Below are positions 9,478-20,228 of a stretch of DNA of 64,000 nt, in pieces. Position numbers and translations under genes: made by a program. The stretch spans positions 185,245,619-185,309,618 of the forward strand of contig NC_081410.1 of assembly GCF_030272615.1 (NCBI RefSeq). The letters run 5' to 3'. Position 1 is the stretch's first letter, and each line of letters begins with the position of its first letter. This stretch comes from Cryptomeria japonica (taxonomy: Eukaryota > Streptophyta > Pinopsida > Cupressales > Cupressaceae). The notes under the pieces are model-generated. The model was not told where the DNA came from and ran no database searches. It worked only from the letters and a program-made list of their open reading frames with translations.

Positions 9478-11907
9478 ATGGATAATACTTCATCGACAAT
9501 AACTGACACTAGACCAAGTGACAAAGCCACCGATGCAATAGAGGTTGGGATGGACAAGGTAAAAGCCACTGAGTCCATACCGACAAGTAAAACTGATTCC
9601 CCAACAAAGGTTTTGGAAATTGACACTTCTCAAGTTGAGAAGAAATTAGTCTGTGAGTTGAGTCCAACTGAATTAATGATGATGGCTACTCAAAAATTAC
9701 TGAAGGAAGGTGTATGCAGGAAAAGCGGGCTGATAAAACTCAATATGTGAAAATATTACTAAATACTAGTCCACACACACACACAGGACTTCTTGATGCA
9801 AGCTATGGAGTAACAAAGTATTACTCAGCTTCCCAAGGTGGGTCCCATGGCTCTCTATCTTACAATGTCCCTCAAACCAATGTTTTTGCTCTCAGATCAC
9901 TGAGCAAAATGGTTTAGGGATGGCAAATGCAAGAACGAGAGATGCTTTGATAGATTTTAGTATGAGATGCATTCTAAGCTATGCATGATTTTAAAATGCA
10001 ATAAACTAGATGATAAGATGACAAGGTTAGTATGAGTACTATTCTAACATGATATATTTAGTCTATGATTGAGCTAAATGATAAAGAAAGTATTCTAAAC
10101 ATGCATATTTAGACTAGTTCCTAATTTAAAAGAGGCTAAATGATGAGCATAAAAATGATATGAAAGCTTGAATGTATTTGAGCATAAGTATGATACTACA
10201 AATTTGGAGGATGATTGTTAAAAATGGAGGAATGAAAGCTCTATTTATAGCAAGAATAGGGCAATGGATGGTCAGGATTGAAAGAGTTGATCAAGGGTTG
10301 AGTTTGAAAGTTGGGGATCCATGTTTGCAATTGGCACCAATGAAATGGTGACAAGTGTCAACATAGGGTTGGGTTGAGGGAAGGGGTTGGAGGCATTAAA
10401 TGCCTAAGAAGACCTTATGGTTATCTAGAGGGTAAGGGTTAAGCTTAAGTTAAGATTACCCATTGGATTAAGAGTTAATCCAAGGATAAACCTTTGTGCA
10501 AATGATTAAGAGATAATCATGGTCAAAGCATTAAAGACCTGATGAGACCCTTGGGTTGGATGAAGGTTGAGTCAAAACAAATGTTTGAACCATGTAGGAG
10601 GGTTTGAGTTAACCATTAATGGTTATTGGAGACTTTGGGGGATTAAGTGGTTGAAAGTTGGTAGCCTTTAATGGTTATCAAAGACTTTGAGGAATTAAGT
10701 GGTTGAAGGTTGAAAGCCTTTAATGGTTATCAAAAACTTTGAGGTTTGAGAAGTGACTTCCCTTTGCTTAGGGATGTGACAAAGTTTAGAGGAGGGGTTA
10801 GGCTAATTAGAAGTGATTAGAAGAGTCTAGAAGGTATTAGAAAGGGGTTTAGGAAGGCAAGTGGGAGATGTAGGATTTTGCAAGTGGATGGAGGGATAAT
10901 AGGATTTAATTGATTTAAATGATTTATTCAATTTGGTTGTAATTTGGGGAAATTAAATAAATTAGATTTATTTAATTTAGGATAACTATTTAATTAAATT
11001 TGAATTTAATTAAAAGTGGATAGGGGGAATTTGATTGAATAAAATGATTTATTCATTAAATGGGTATAGTGAATTTAATTGAGTAATTTACTTAATTAAA
11101 TAGAGGAATGTGGGTAATTTAATTAAATTGGATTTAATTAAATAGAGAAATGAACATAAAATATTCATTTAGGAATATGGTCATTTTTATACGTCTACAG
11201 AAGGTACTATAGATAAAGGATTAATTGATCAATAAATATCTGTATTGCATAGATTATTGCCTGAGTGTCAGATTTAAGATGGAGCAATCCCTTATGGTAA
11301 GCTCAAGACTCTAATAGAGCACATATCCAACAATTTTCAATCTCTGAGGCAGATAGCAGACCGACAGGCTTTGGACAATTTCACAACAACAAAAAGAACA
11401 ACTTTTGATCAACTTATAGAAATAGGGAAGAATAAAATTAAGGACAAACTTATCCCTATTGAGGTTTGTTTAAAACAATGTACAAATATCTACAGAGTGT
11501 GTTGCAACATAGAAAGTCTTATAGCTAATGTAGATAGAAAATTGAAGGAGTTATATTTTAAGATGGATAAAATTGCTAACTCTTTTGATGGATTGACTAC
11601 ACTAACCACATCTATTGATGAACAAATTTTGTCCTTGGAGAACAAAATTTTTTCTTTTGAGAAGGAGAGAGATAAAATCATGAGGAGAGCAAGAAATCTA
11701 AGAGTATTGGTGAGTCCTAGACTAGATTCAATGGGTGTTCACAAGAAAGAGTGCATGGATATGATAGATAAACCCACACCGACAGATATCCAAGAGAAAG
11801 AAACAATTGCCCACTTACTAAGTGGACTTGCATCTATTTCTGATACCTTTAAATCTGGCTCGGATACATATCTTCAGTTATTGCAAAGGCATACCCAAAA
11901 ATCATGA
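9478..11907 (+). pseudogene. LTR-2 ORF2: helical protein split by a solo LTR
   Basis: The first part (9478-9710) is rich in Thr, Ser and Lys and ends MMMATQKLLKEG. Reading resumes after the inserted LTR at 11205 and continues to 11907. The distal 178 codons (11371-11907) are strongly helical: repeated Leu/Ile spacing, SFDGLTTLTTSIDEQILSLE, then a basic MRRARNLR segment and a final conserved KETIAHLLSGLASISDTF. The opposite-strand copy in LTR-7 (about 18300-19040 and 29053-29250) has the same protein in decayed form. It lies just before the polypurine tracts, the place where Sirevirus-type Copia elements may carry an extra (env-like) frame. I see no signal peptide or membrane segment, so I do not call it an envelope. 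Function unknown. Confidence 0.65.
9711..11199 (-). mobile_element. LTR-3: solo LTR inside LTR-2
   Basis: 1489 bp bounded by TG...CA and flanked by a perfect 5-bp duplication GAAGG (9706-9710 and 11200-11204). The LTR-7 copy lacks the insertion and reads straight through this point. The minus-strand start TGTAGACGTATAAAAATG resembles the starts of LTR-17 and LTR-8, so minus orientation and a Gypsy origin are likely. The right half (about 10880-11160) is very AT-rich with many TTTAATTAAAT blocks. A CA-dinucleotide run lies at about 9772-9786. Confidence 0.88.
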
Positions 11908-11959
11908 AGATGACTAAGCTCCAATGAAACTAACAATATTCTTTTATTCTTTCATCGGT

Positions 11960-12108
11960 CTTTGGCATTAATGTCAAAGGGGGAGTGTGTTCATATGTGA
12001 AACATACCAGGGAACACATTTCAGATTGAGCGTATTGCTCAAGGGGAGCATATCGGTAGGGAATCCATTTTTTAGATGAGTGTTGCCATCAATGACAAAG
12101 GGGGAGAT
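11960..12108 (+). other. LTR-2 repeated polypurine tracts
   Basis: Two purine tracts in a similar context: TGTCAAAGGGGGAGTG near 11980 and ATGACAAAGGGGGAGAT directly before the LTR at 12109. Repeated polypurine tracts are described for Sirevirus-type Copia elements. Confidence 0.75.
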
Positions 12109-13024
12109 TGTTGGCAATTTACACTCATTGGATTCATTTTGTTATCATTGATGGCAAAAAGATATGTTGGAAGTCATAAACCGGCACTAGGAAGCATATA
12201 CCGATAGATACTGGCTTTGGAGCATTCAGGGCTACACCGGCACTGGCACCGACACCAACATCAATACTTCTTTGGAATCCGACATCAAGGAGGATTTACT
12301 TAAATCATTTTGTAATTAATATTATCAAGGCCAACATTCTTGTAAATGTATTGTAAGTCGTCATAAGGCATATCATTTGTAATAGGTATATAGGTCAGTC
12401 TGCTAGTTTATTTTTGTAATAGAGTAAGATATATGATATGTATGGATATAGGAGAATATAGAAAAACTATATGATGCAAAATATATGTATGGAGATCATT
12501 TTGTATGTGAATGCTATATCATGCAATCATCTATAGATAGCTTGGAAAACATTCTTGGAGGAGAAGAGATACTAGTAGCAGTTCAGAGTTTATGAACCGG
12601 TACAGAGAAAAACTAGAACCGGAACTCTATTTGGCATAGCAGATGCATTCTTGAGTTCATTTTCAGTAATTTACTTTGGCAGAAAGCTTGTAGTCGGTGA
12701 GGCTCTTTAGTGATGAGAAGTATGCTCTAGGCAGTGTACCTTCCTACAAGTGCAGACCCCTATTATATGTAATATCTTTTCATATGGCCAATGAATTGAT
12801 ATCGTGGGTCACAAATCCCACTGTGGTTTTTCCTCATTGAGGTTTTCCACATATAAATTTTGTGTGTTATGGTTTTCATTTATGTGGATGGTTTATTTTC
12901 TTCTTGTTAAATGTTTATTTATTTATCGGTATATATATGCATGGTCTAGAAAGTTAAAAAACTATTCATTTCGACAGAACACTAATTCACCCCCCCCCCC
13001 CCTCAGTGTTCTTGGATCCCAACA
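12109..13024 (+). repeat. LTR-2 3' LTR (916 bp)
   Basis: Starts TGTTGGCAATTT after the polypurine tract and ends GGATCCCAACA. It matches both LTRs of LTR-7. It carries the two conserved blocks described in the findings (about 12720-12775 and 12810-12860) and a run of 13 C near 12990, 22 bp before the end. Confidence 0.88.
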
Positions 13025-13181
13025 AAATCTTGGTGTTGTGTGTTGTTCTTTCAATTTTCTTATCTTTGTTATTGCTTTAGTTTATCAGATCTAAATTTGT
13101 GATTAACTTTATAGAATCTGGTGAAAGCTGATTAACCCACCCCCTTCCCCCTCTCAATTTTCTTCATTGTTGTTGCCAACA
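13025..13181 (+). repeat. LTR-4 5' LTR remnant
   Basis: Only the 3' end of the LTR remains. It matches the 46225-46278 end of the other copy (AAATCTTGGTGTTGTG) and ends TTGTTGCCAACA with a pyrimidine-rich CCCCTTCCCCCTCTC stretch. The rest was lost to the left, where LTR-2 now ends. Confidence 0.75.
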
Positions 13182-13183
13182 AT

Positions 13184-13195
13184 TGGTATCAGAGC
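13184..13195 (+). other. LTR-4 primer-binding site (initiator Met tRNA type)
   Basis: TGGTATCAGAGC starts two bases after the LTR end. It matches the 3' end of plant initiator methionine tRNA, the usual primer of Copia elements. Confidence 0.9.
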
Positions 13196-13237
13196 TAGAT
13201 CCTCTAGAAGAAGCTTAACCTCTTGGGGAGTTCCAGG

Positions 13238-14059
13238 ATGGAAATTGGAGGTGTTATCTTTAAGAATGAAAGTTCGAGATTTGATTTAAGTAACTATGCT
13301 ATATGGAATAACCGGATGGAGGTGCATTTGAGATGTCTTTGAGAATATTATTGGAAGATCACAAATAATGTTTATTCTGTCCCTCAGAATGGACCGATTA
13401 TAGCTGATGAGATCAAGGAAGTTGAAAATAACATCAGAGAAAAGGAAGCATTTCTTAGTGCCTTGACTAATTCAGAGATGATAAATGTAATGGGACTTTA
13501 GACTACACACGAGATCTAGGAGAAGCTTGACACCCTATATGAAGGAGACAAACAAGTGAAAGTTGCTAAGTTACAGAGTTTGAAAGGAAAGTATGAGATG
13601 TTGAAGATGGGAGAAGATGAGAACATACACTCTTTCATGGCTAAGGTAAATGACCTTGTCCTAGGCATCGGATGTGCTGATGGAACCCTTGAAGAAGATG
13701 AAATTATTGAGATCTGGAGTGCTAGTATAGTGACAAGAGATATGCTAGTTGGGAAGATTATTGCTTTTGAACTGAGTGGATTTGGAGAATCACATGGAAA
13801 GTCTAAGACAACATTTAGAGCATTAGCATCTATATCTAGAAAGTATAAGTATGATCCTGATGAGTGCAGAATATCCAAATATTAAACACAAAGAATAGAG
13901 ATGGAAGAGCAAGAAAGATATCTAGATGAGCTTGAGGCATTGATTGCCCCAAGATTGCCTAAAGGAGTTGGTAAGTATGATGGAAAATTTCCTTTGAAAT
14001 GTTTCTCTTGCAATAAGATATGACATTTTGCTTCTAGATGCCCAGAAAGAATGGCTAAA
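13238..14059 (+). pseudogene. gag: LTR-4 gag (UBN2-type), broken
   Basis: From an ATG at 13238, the frame gives a Copia gag: an N-terminal segment with NYAIWNNRMEVHLRC, then a helical core open at 13556-13885 (LQSLKGKYEMLKMGEDE, IHSFMAKVNDLV). It ends in one CCHC-like knuckle (CFSCNKI, then HFASRC) in which a TGA replaces the residue after Ile. Several other TAG/TGA stops occur. LTR-5 inserted just after the knuckle, at MAK; the frame resumes at about 40939 with YDSNDKFDKHDRN. Gag builds the particle and binds element RNA. Confidence 0.8.
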
Positions 14060-14880
14060 TGATGCAGCCATAACCAGTAAAACCCTCAAAGAGAATCAAC
14101 CAGCTTATGTAGCAAGAGCAACACAATGAAAGCAGTAAGAAAACATAACAAGATTATATGAATAGATCATATTATTGCTTTAGAACTTCCAGAAACCATC
14201 CAGCTATCATCATATAATTGTCAAAGAACATCTAGTAGTTAATCGGTTACATGCAGGCTATCAACCAGATACAATCCAACCAAGACTCTAAGAATCAACC
14301 AGATCACAAAATGTGAATCTCATTGTAATTCTCAATTCTACTTCCTCTGCCCCTACAAATGACTACATAATAACATATTTATACCCATTGGAACATATCC
14401 GAGTGGCCTCATAAGATTACATTTACCAATGTAGGAAAATGAAATGTGTAATTAGGTCGGCCCTAAGAATTAAGTAAATATTTCCAAAAAATAACAATCA
14501 TGAAGTGTGGTTCAGCAAGAAGGTCAGCCACACACCAAAGAACATTAGACAAGACCCAAAATAGATCCACACACCAAGAATCGCACTGGTAATGAAGTAA
14601 AACCAACCAGTAAGCACAAGAATTGTCTCATAACCTAGAAACAGTCAACTAGAAGCAATAACTGACCGGAAAAGAACCCAAATGAACTGGAAATTTGGAA
14701 TTAAACACATGAACTAGCATGGAAACTGAAGATAAGATCTACCATGAAAAGAAAGCAACTATCGATACCAACCGATAAGAACACAAAAAACTGCATAAAG
14801 AACTAGGCAAGAACAAAATTCAAAGGAAATATTTTTGGTTGATGCAAGATTGCTCATCGATTGGGGATGATCCTACATCA
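14060..14880 (-). repeat. LTR-5 3' LTR (821 bp)
   Basis: Matches 40111-40933 throughout, for example ACCCTCAAAGAGAATCAAC at 14081 and 40132 and GCAAGAGCAACACAATG just after it. The 5-bp ends TGATG/CATCA are inverted repeats of each other. Confidence 0.88.
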
Positions 14881-15900
14881 TAAAACCCAAGTAGAAAAAG
14901 ATGTTCCATGAGAGGTAACTCATGAACATCTAAAAGGATTCAAAATAAATACCCCCTACTCATTTATGATCCAAACATCTTCCTTATCTGCCAACCTCTG
15001 CTTTAGCTCCTTCGGTGCCTCAACCAACTTCTCTAACCTCTGACTCTCTTTGTTTCTCTTCCTTTGCTTCAGATCTACACATTGTCTCTGTTAACTGTTG
15101 TCTTTCTTCTGCAACTCTAATTTTTTTCTGCCGAAAGACTTCATCTAGTTTGTCACCATAAGTTCTCTATTATATGGTTCCATCTATCCATCAGGCTTAT
15201 CTATCAGATCCTTCTGCAAACTCATGTCACCCTCTGGTATAACCTCTACAGCTAGTTCCATTAGATCTATCTTCAAATGTTACGATATAACCTTTGCCAC
15301 CAGTTTCTCAGTACTACAAATTTTCTCAGAACTTGTATTCTTCACCTCCTTCTCTTTCTCCTTCAAAGAAATCAATGTGGAATTATGCCCATCCTTCTCA
15401 ATATTTACCAGGTTTCTTCTAGAGTCATAAATAGATCCTCTATCAAACTGCCAAGGTTTTCCCAACAAGACATGACAAGCACTCATAGATACAAATCATA
15501 CAAAACCTCATCCCTGAAAGGTCTAATATTAAAATTCACCAAAGACTACTCCTTTAGCTCTATCTTTTGATCATCTTGTAACCAACTCATCTCATAAGGA
15601 CAAGGATGCTCAATCCTCATCAATCCAAGCATCACAACCATCTCCTTAGATACAAAATTATCAGTACTTCCACTATCTACAATAAACTTGCAACACTTAC
15701 CACCTGATTTAAATATAGTCTAGAAAAGACTCTTCCTCTGAGTAGATTTGGTATCCTTTCTTTTGAACATAAGGGATTCTCCTTGCTCCGGTGCATAGTC
15801 AAATTGGTACCTACACCTTCTGGTTCCTCACTTGCCACACAACTTCTTGCCATTCCCTACTTATATTCATAAAATCTATATCCGGTTTCTCCACACCTGT
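14881..15900 (-). pseudogene. LTR-5 protease segment and helical tail
   Basis: In a decayed minus frame, IVDSGSTDNFVSKEMV (about 15650-15700) carries the D-S-G of an aspartic protease. HVLLGKPWQFDRGSIYD (about 15430-15480) is the conserved LLGRPWQ-D block of Gypsy proteases, including those of chromoviruses. Below 15430 the frame becomes a Lys/Glu-rich helix (SLKEKEKEV) and fades out by about 15000. RT would normally follow this block, but none is present before the LTR at 14880. In an active element the protease would cut Gag-Pol; here it is broken by many stops. Confidence 0.7.
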
Positions 15901-16637
15901 AACATTTGCCAGGAAACTCTCTACCAGTACTACCAGTTCCTTTCCTCTGTATCTTTTATTCTAGTTCTTTACTCCACTTAGGTTTTGACTCATCTTCCTC
16001 TATTGGTTTCTTCGTACTGTCACTCATTTGTCCTTTGAATTTCTCCTTCCCTCTATTTGGTTGTCTTCTTCTCATCTTCTCCTCAGCCTTCAAAGCATAC
16101 TGGTAATCTTCTTCAACTATGGAAACCCTCAACATACTCATCTCATCTTGAATGTTAAATACAAGTCCATTTATGTACCTCGCCACCTTTTCTCTATCCA
16201 TCTCTCTATGTCCAAATCTAATCACCACCTTGTAGAATTCCTCGGTATATTATTTAATAGTCATGTTTTGTTGTTCTAGGTTCTGCAACTTCTTGAACAA
16301 GTGCAATTCATAGTCTCCCGGTGAACTTGGCCTTCAATCTTGCAACCATCTGTCTCCACTAGGTGATCGTCAATTCACCATTCTCAAATTTGTCTTTCTG
16401 CAATTCTTTCCACCATAAGGCAGCATGCCCTTTCAATTTAGTCTGTGCCAACTAGACTCTCTATGGGTCCTTGACATCCTCAAACTCAAACTAATCCTCC
16501 AACTCTCTAATCCAATCAATCAGATCCTTCGAGTTCAGCATTCCAGAAAAGTTGGAAACTTCAACTTTATGAACTTTACTCGATTGCACCACTGCTCTCA
16601 GGAATCTTTCCTCTCTTTCATCTTCTGGTCCTTCAGA
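15901..16637 (-). pseudogene. gag: LTR-5 gag, C-terminal part
   Basis: Reading from 16637 down, a gag core is visible in pieces: VEVSNFSGMLNSKDLIDWI, then KGHAALWWKELQ, a RYINGL segment, and VEEDYQYALKAEEKMRRR. This order is typical of Gypsy (chromovirus-like) gag. The 15956-16228 piece is open for 90 codons. TAG/TGA stops and at least one frameshift break the rest. The N-terminal part of the same gag lies across the nested insertion at 39760-40090. Confidence 0.75.
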
Positions 16638-17171
16638 TGTTGGTATTTGCATAAAGATTGCATTAATGAAATGTTATGTTGTCATTGATGTCAATTAACT
16701 GGTAATGATATTGTTATAATGTTGTTTTGTAATCGGTAGGAAGAGCTAGTGAAGGAAACTATAACCAGTATTGCTAAGTATTAGAGAGTTGAACCGGTAA
16801 ACCCTACCTGTTGATTTGATAAACCCTAACTGATTAAGTTTGGTAAATTATTTGTATTGGTTTATGATCTGATGATGAGCGGTAATGATTATGACACGTA
16901 TGCATATTGTATGAAGAGAGTTTCAAAGTGTTTTTGGCACATTGAGATAACGATTTTTGTCTAGGGAATGAGCAAGTATATTGCATGTAATGCAAAGTGC
17001 ATGATGAGTTACTAAGTTCAATAAAGTGGTGATCAAGGAGCAGTAGAGGCTTTCTTGAATGATATACATAGATTTCTATGTAATCCAATGGTCATACTTG
17101 AACCGACTTATTTGTAATCTCTATGAGAGAATTAGGTTTTTGTTGTGTTACCGACCTATTGATTTTTTTAT
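16638..17171 (+). repeat. LTR-6 5' LTR, first part
   Basis: Matches 38338-38890. It breaks at TTTAT, the duplicated target of LTR-7, and resumes at 31841. Confidence 0.87.
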
Positions 17172-18063
17172 TGTTGGGATCTAAGAACACTGAGAGGGGG
17201 GGGTTAATCAGTGTTCTGTCAGAATGAACAATTTTTAACTTTCTAGACCATGCATATATACAGGTAAACAAATAAACATAGAACAAGAAGCAAATAAACC
17301 ATCCACATAAATGAACACCATAACATACAAAATTTATAGGTGGAAAACCTCAATGAGGAAAAACCATCATGGGATTTGTGACCCACAATATCAGTTCACT
17401 GACCATATGAAAAGATATTACATATAATAGGGGCTTGCACTTATAGGAAGGCACACTGCCTAGAGCATACTGCTCATCACTAAAGAGCCTCACTGACTAC
17501 AAGCTTTCTACCAAAGTAAATTACTGAAAATGAACTCAAGAATGCATCTACTTTGCCAAGTAGAGTTTCGATTCTGGTTCTTCTCTATACCGATTTATAA
17601 ACTCTGAATTGCTACTGATATCTCTTCTCCTCCAAGAATGCTTTCCAAGCTATCTACAGATCATTTCATGATATAGCATTCACATACAAAATGATCTCCA
17701 TACATATATTTTGCATCATACAATTCTGCTATATTCTCCTATATCCACACATATCATATATCTTACTCCATTACAAAAATAACCTAGTGGACTGACCTAT
17801 ATACCTATTACAAATGATATGCCTTATGTCAGCATACAATACATTTACAAGAATGTCGGCCTTGAAAATAGTAATTACAAAATGATTTAAGTAAATCCTC
17901 CTTGATGTCGGCTTCCAAAGAAGTATTGATGCCGGTGTAGCTCTAAATGCTCCAAAGCCGGTATCTGCCGATATATGCTTCCTAGTGTCATTTTATGACT
18001 TCCATCATATCTTGTTGCCATAAATGACAACAAAATGAATCCAATTAGTGTCAATTTCCAACA
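17172..18063 (-). repeat. LTR-7 3' LTR (892 bp)
   Basis: Matches 30964-31835 and 12109-13024. The G-run at 17196-17203 is 8 long, against 14 in the 5' LTR. Confidence 0.88.
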
Positions 18064-18180
18064 ATCTCCCCCTTTGGCATTCATGACAACACTCATGTGA
18101 AAAATGGATTCCATGCCGATATGCTCCCCCTGAGCTATATACTCCATCTGACATATGAACATACTCCCCCTTTGAAAATA
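18064..18180 (-). other. LTR-7 repeated polypurine tracts
   Basis: The minus strand has purine tracts next to the LTR (CCAAAGGGGGAGATTG, about 18064-18080), near 18123 (AGGGGGAGCAT) and near 18160 (TTTCAAAGGGGGAG). Three similar tracts in about 120 bp fit the multiple polypurine tracts of Sirevirus-type elements. Confidence 0.75.
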
Positions 18181-18195
18181 ATGCCCAATACCAGT

Positions 18196-18321
18196 GAAAA
18201 AATAAAAGAAATAAAAGAATATTGTTAGTTTCACTGGAGCTTAGTCATCTTCAGCATTGAAAAAATAAAAGAAATAAAAGAATACTGTTAGTCTCACTGG
18301 AGCTTAGTCATCTTCAACATT
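18196..18321. repeat. 63-bp tandem duplication
   Basis: Two adjacent copies at 18196-18258 and 18259-18321. Each holds AAAAAATAAAAGAAATAAAAG and GGAGCTTAGTCATCTTC, differing at a few sites. LTR-2 has one copy, so this is a local duplication in LTR-7 near the end of ORF2. Confidence 0.8.
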
Positions 18322-19040
18322 TCCATGTATGCATTTTGCAATAACTTAAGATGTGTATCCTAGACAGATTTAAAGGTATCATAAATATATGCAAGTCCAC
18401 TTAGTAAGTGGGCAAGTGTTTCTTTCTCTTGGATATCTGTCGGTGTGGGTTTAGCTATCATATCCATGTACTCTTTCTTGTGAACACCCAATGAATCTAG
18501 TCTAGGACTTACCAATCCTCTTAGATTTCTTGCTCTCCTCATGATTTTATCTCTCTCCTTCTCAAAAAAAAAATTTGGTTCTCCAAGGACAAAATTTGTC
18601 CATCAACAGATGTGGGTAGTGAAGTCAATCCATCAAAAGAGTTAGCAATTTTAGCCATCTTGTCATATAACTCCTTCAATCTGCTATCTACATTAGCTAT
18701 AAGACTTTCTCTTTTGCAACACACTATGTAGATATTTGTACATTTTTTTAAACAAACCTCAATAGGGATAAGTTTGTCCTCAATTTTCTTCTTCCCTGTT
18801 TCTATAAGCTGATCAAAAGTTGTTCTTTTTGCTGCTATAAAATTGTCTAAAGCTTGTCAATCAGCTATCTGCCTTAGAGATTGAAAATTATTGGATATGT
18901 GCTCTGTTAGAGTTTTGAGCTTACCGGAAGGGCTTGCTCCATCTTCAATCTAACAATCAGGTAGTAATCTATGCAATACAGAGACTGATTGATCAATTAA
19001 TCCTTTATCTATAGTACCTTCCTTTAGTAATTTCTGAGTA
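18322..19040 (-). pseudogene. LTR-7 ORF2, distal part
   Basis: Matches the distal half of LTR-2 ORF2 (about 11205-11907) on the opposite strand. Visible parts are LKELYDKMAKIANSFDGL, MRRARNLRGLVSPRLD and KETLAHLLSGLAYIYDTFK. Frameshifts near 18540 and 18725 and stops break it. The proximal part lies beyond LTR-8, at about 29053-29250. The conserved residues across two copies suggest that it was a real protein; its function is unknown. Confidence 0.65.
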
Positions 19041-19045
19041 GCCAT

Positions 19046-20206
19046 TGTAATACCCTAAAAATGGTCACCTAAACCATGGGCCCCTAATCTCGACAACATC
19101 ACCAAGATCCTAACCAAAGGCAATTAATTAATTCTTCAATCATTAAATGTCACATGGCAAGTGAATTATTCTATATTAATTAAATATTTATTTAATTAAT
19201 TAAATCATTCCAAGAAAATCATTTTGATCAATTATCCTATTTAATTTCTTAAATATCCTATCATATTTAATTAATTAATAAATTTTCCATTTAATCATAA
19301 AAAAATAATTAATTTATTACAAAAGAGGAATCAATATGCAAAGCAAGAGTTAAATTGAAAACAAAATAAAAGAATTGAATTGAAAGAGAAATCAAACTTG
19401 AGATATTATTTCTTCTTCTAAATTGAGAACTTGAAATCAAAAAAGCAATTAAAATGAATTATTAATCATTCTCTAAAATTGGAACTCAACGCTTTTGAGA
19501 AAAGAAGTTCAGTTGCATTGAAAAGACTTTTTTCTTGAATAAATCAAAGAAATCGTATGGAATTAATTGAATTTTATCTTCAATGCAAACTTTAACTTAT
19601 AATCTGAATGCATTTCAATCAAACTATAATTGGAATCTATCTCAAGGTTAACTAAATCAAATTTCTCAATTATTCCAATTATCCTAAATTGTGCTTTTTC
19701 TTGAATAATCTCAACCGCTCGTTGCTAATTGATCTTGACCGTTGGTCTCTCTTTTGATTCTCTATAAATTCAGCCTTCATCTCTCATTCAAAACACCCTG
19801 GAGATTTATTGTTATTATACAGTTTTTGCTCTGGAGTCATTGAAGATATTGTGCTTGCTTTTTTTAGATTATTGCATCTTAGTTTAGCTTTTTGCATATT
19901 TAGTTCAATTATGATTGCTTGAATTCATATAGCTTACTATTCATCCATCTAGCATAATCTTGCATCCATTTATCTTAATATCATTCTCATATAGATTAAA
20001 TCCTTCATCTTGGTGTAGTTTAGTCACTGGTATTGCTTATACAAATCTGAGAGCAAGTCTATACTCACATCTTTTAGAAGGCAATTGGTTGATTTGTGAT
20101 GGTTTTATTATTCATGCTTATATCTATCTAACCATACATGTAATGACTTAATTGAAGTGTTGTGTCTTACAGCTTGCAGATACTTATTCCACTTTTCACA
20201 CACACA
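19046..20206 (+). repeat. LTR-8 5' LTR (1161 bp)
   Basis: Matches 27858-29052 over its whole length. It lacks about 29 bp present at 28395-28423, exactly between two GGAAT copies, and about 25 bp near 19121. AT-rich, with TTTAATTAATTAA blocks. Confidence 0.9.
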
Positions 20207-20210
20207 TTTC

Positions 20211-20228
20211 TAGCACCCATTGTGGGGC
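20211..20228 (+). other. LTR-8 primer-binding site region
   Basis: TAGCACCCATTGTGGGGC, four bases after the LTR. It resembles the TGGCGCCCACCGTGGGGC found after many plant Gypsy LTRs; the differences are G-to-A and C-to-T changes. The lost TGG would weaken priming. Confidence 0.6.

Larger units (their letters stand above)
7801..13024 (+). mobile_element. LTR-2: 5'-truncated LTR element without pol, coiled-coil/CCHC family
   Basis: From 7801 on, the sequence matches the interior of LTR-7 on the opposite strand, from just after that copy's primer-binding site to the polypurine tract. It ends in a full LTR at 12109-13024. The 5' LTR and primer-binding site are missing. The interior encodes a coiled-coil plus zinc-knuckle frame (7801-8917) and a second helical frame (about 9478-11907), with no protease, integrase, RT or RNase H. 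Solo LTR-3 splits it at 9711-11199 with a GAAGG duplication. Sharing this layout with LTR-7 shows that the missing pol is a property of the family and not a private deletion. Confidence 0.85.

Noticed and set aside
11371-11907. Envelope-like protein in LTR-2
   Set aside because: Position fits an extra Sirevirus frame, but I see no signal peptide, membrane segment or cleavage site; called helical protein only.
13184-13195. tRNA gene fragment
   Set aside because: TGGTATCAGAGC is the primer-binding site; no tRNA fold lies around it. The same applies at 30950 and 40097.
15224-15570. Plus frames opposite the LTR-5 protease
   Set aside because: Shadows of the minus-strand protease segment with its LLGKPWQFDR motif.
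19960-20151. 63-codon plus frame repeated at 28806-28997
   Set aside because: Both copies lie in the LTRs of LTR-8; similarity comes from the LTR pair, not from protein constraint.
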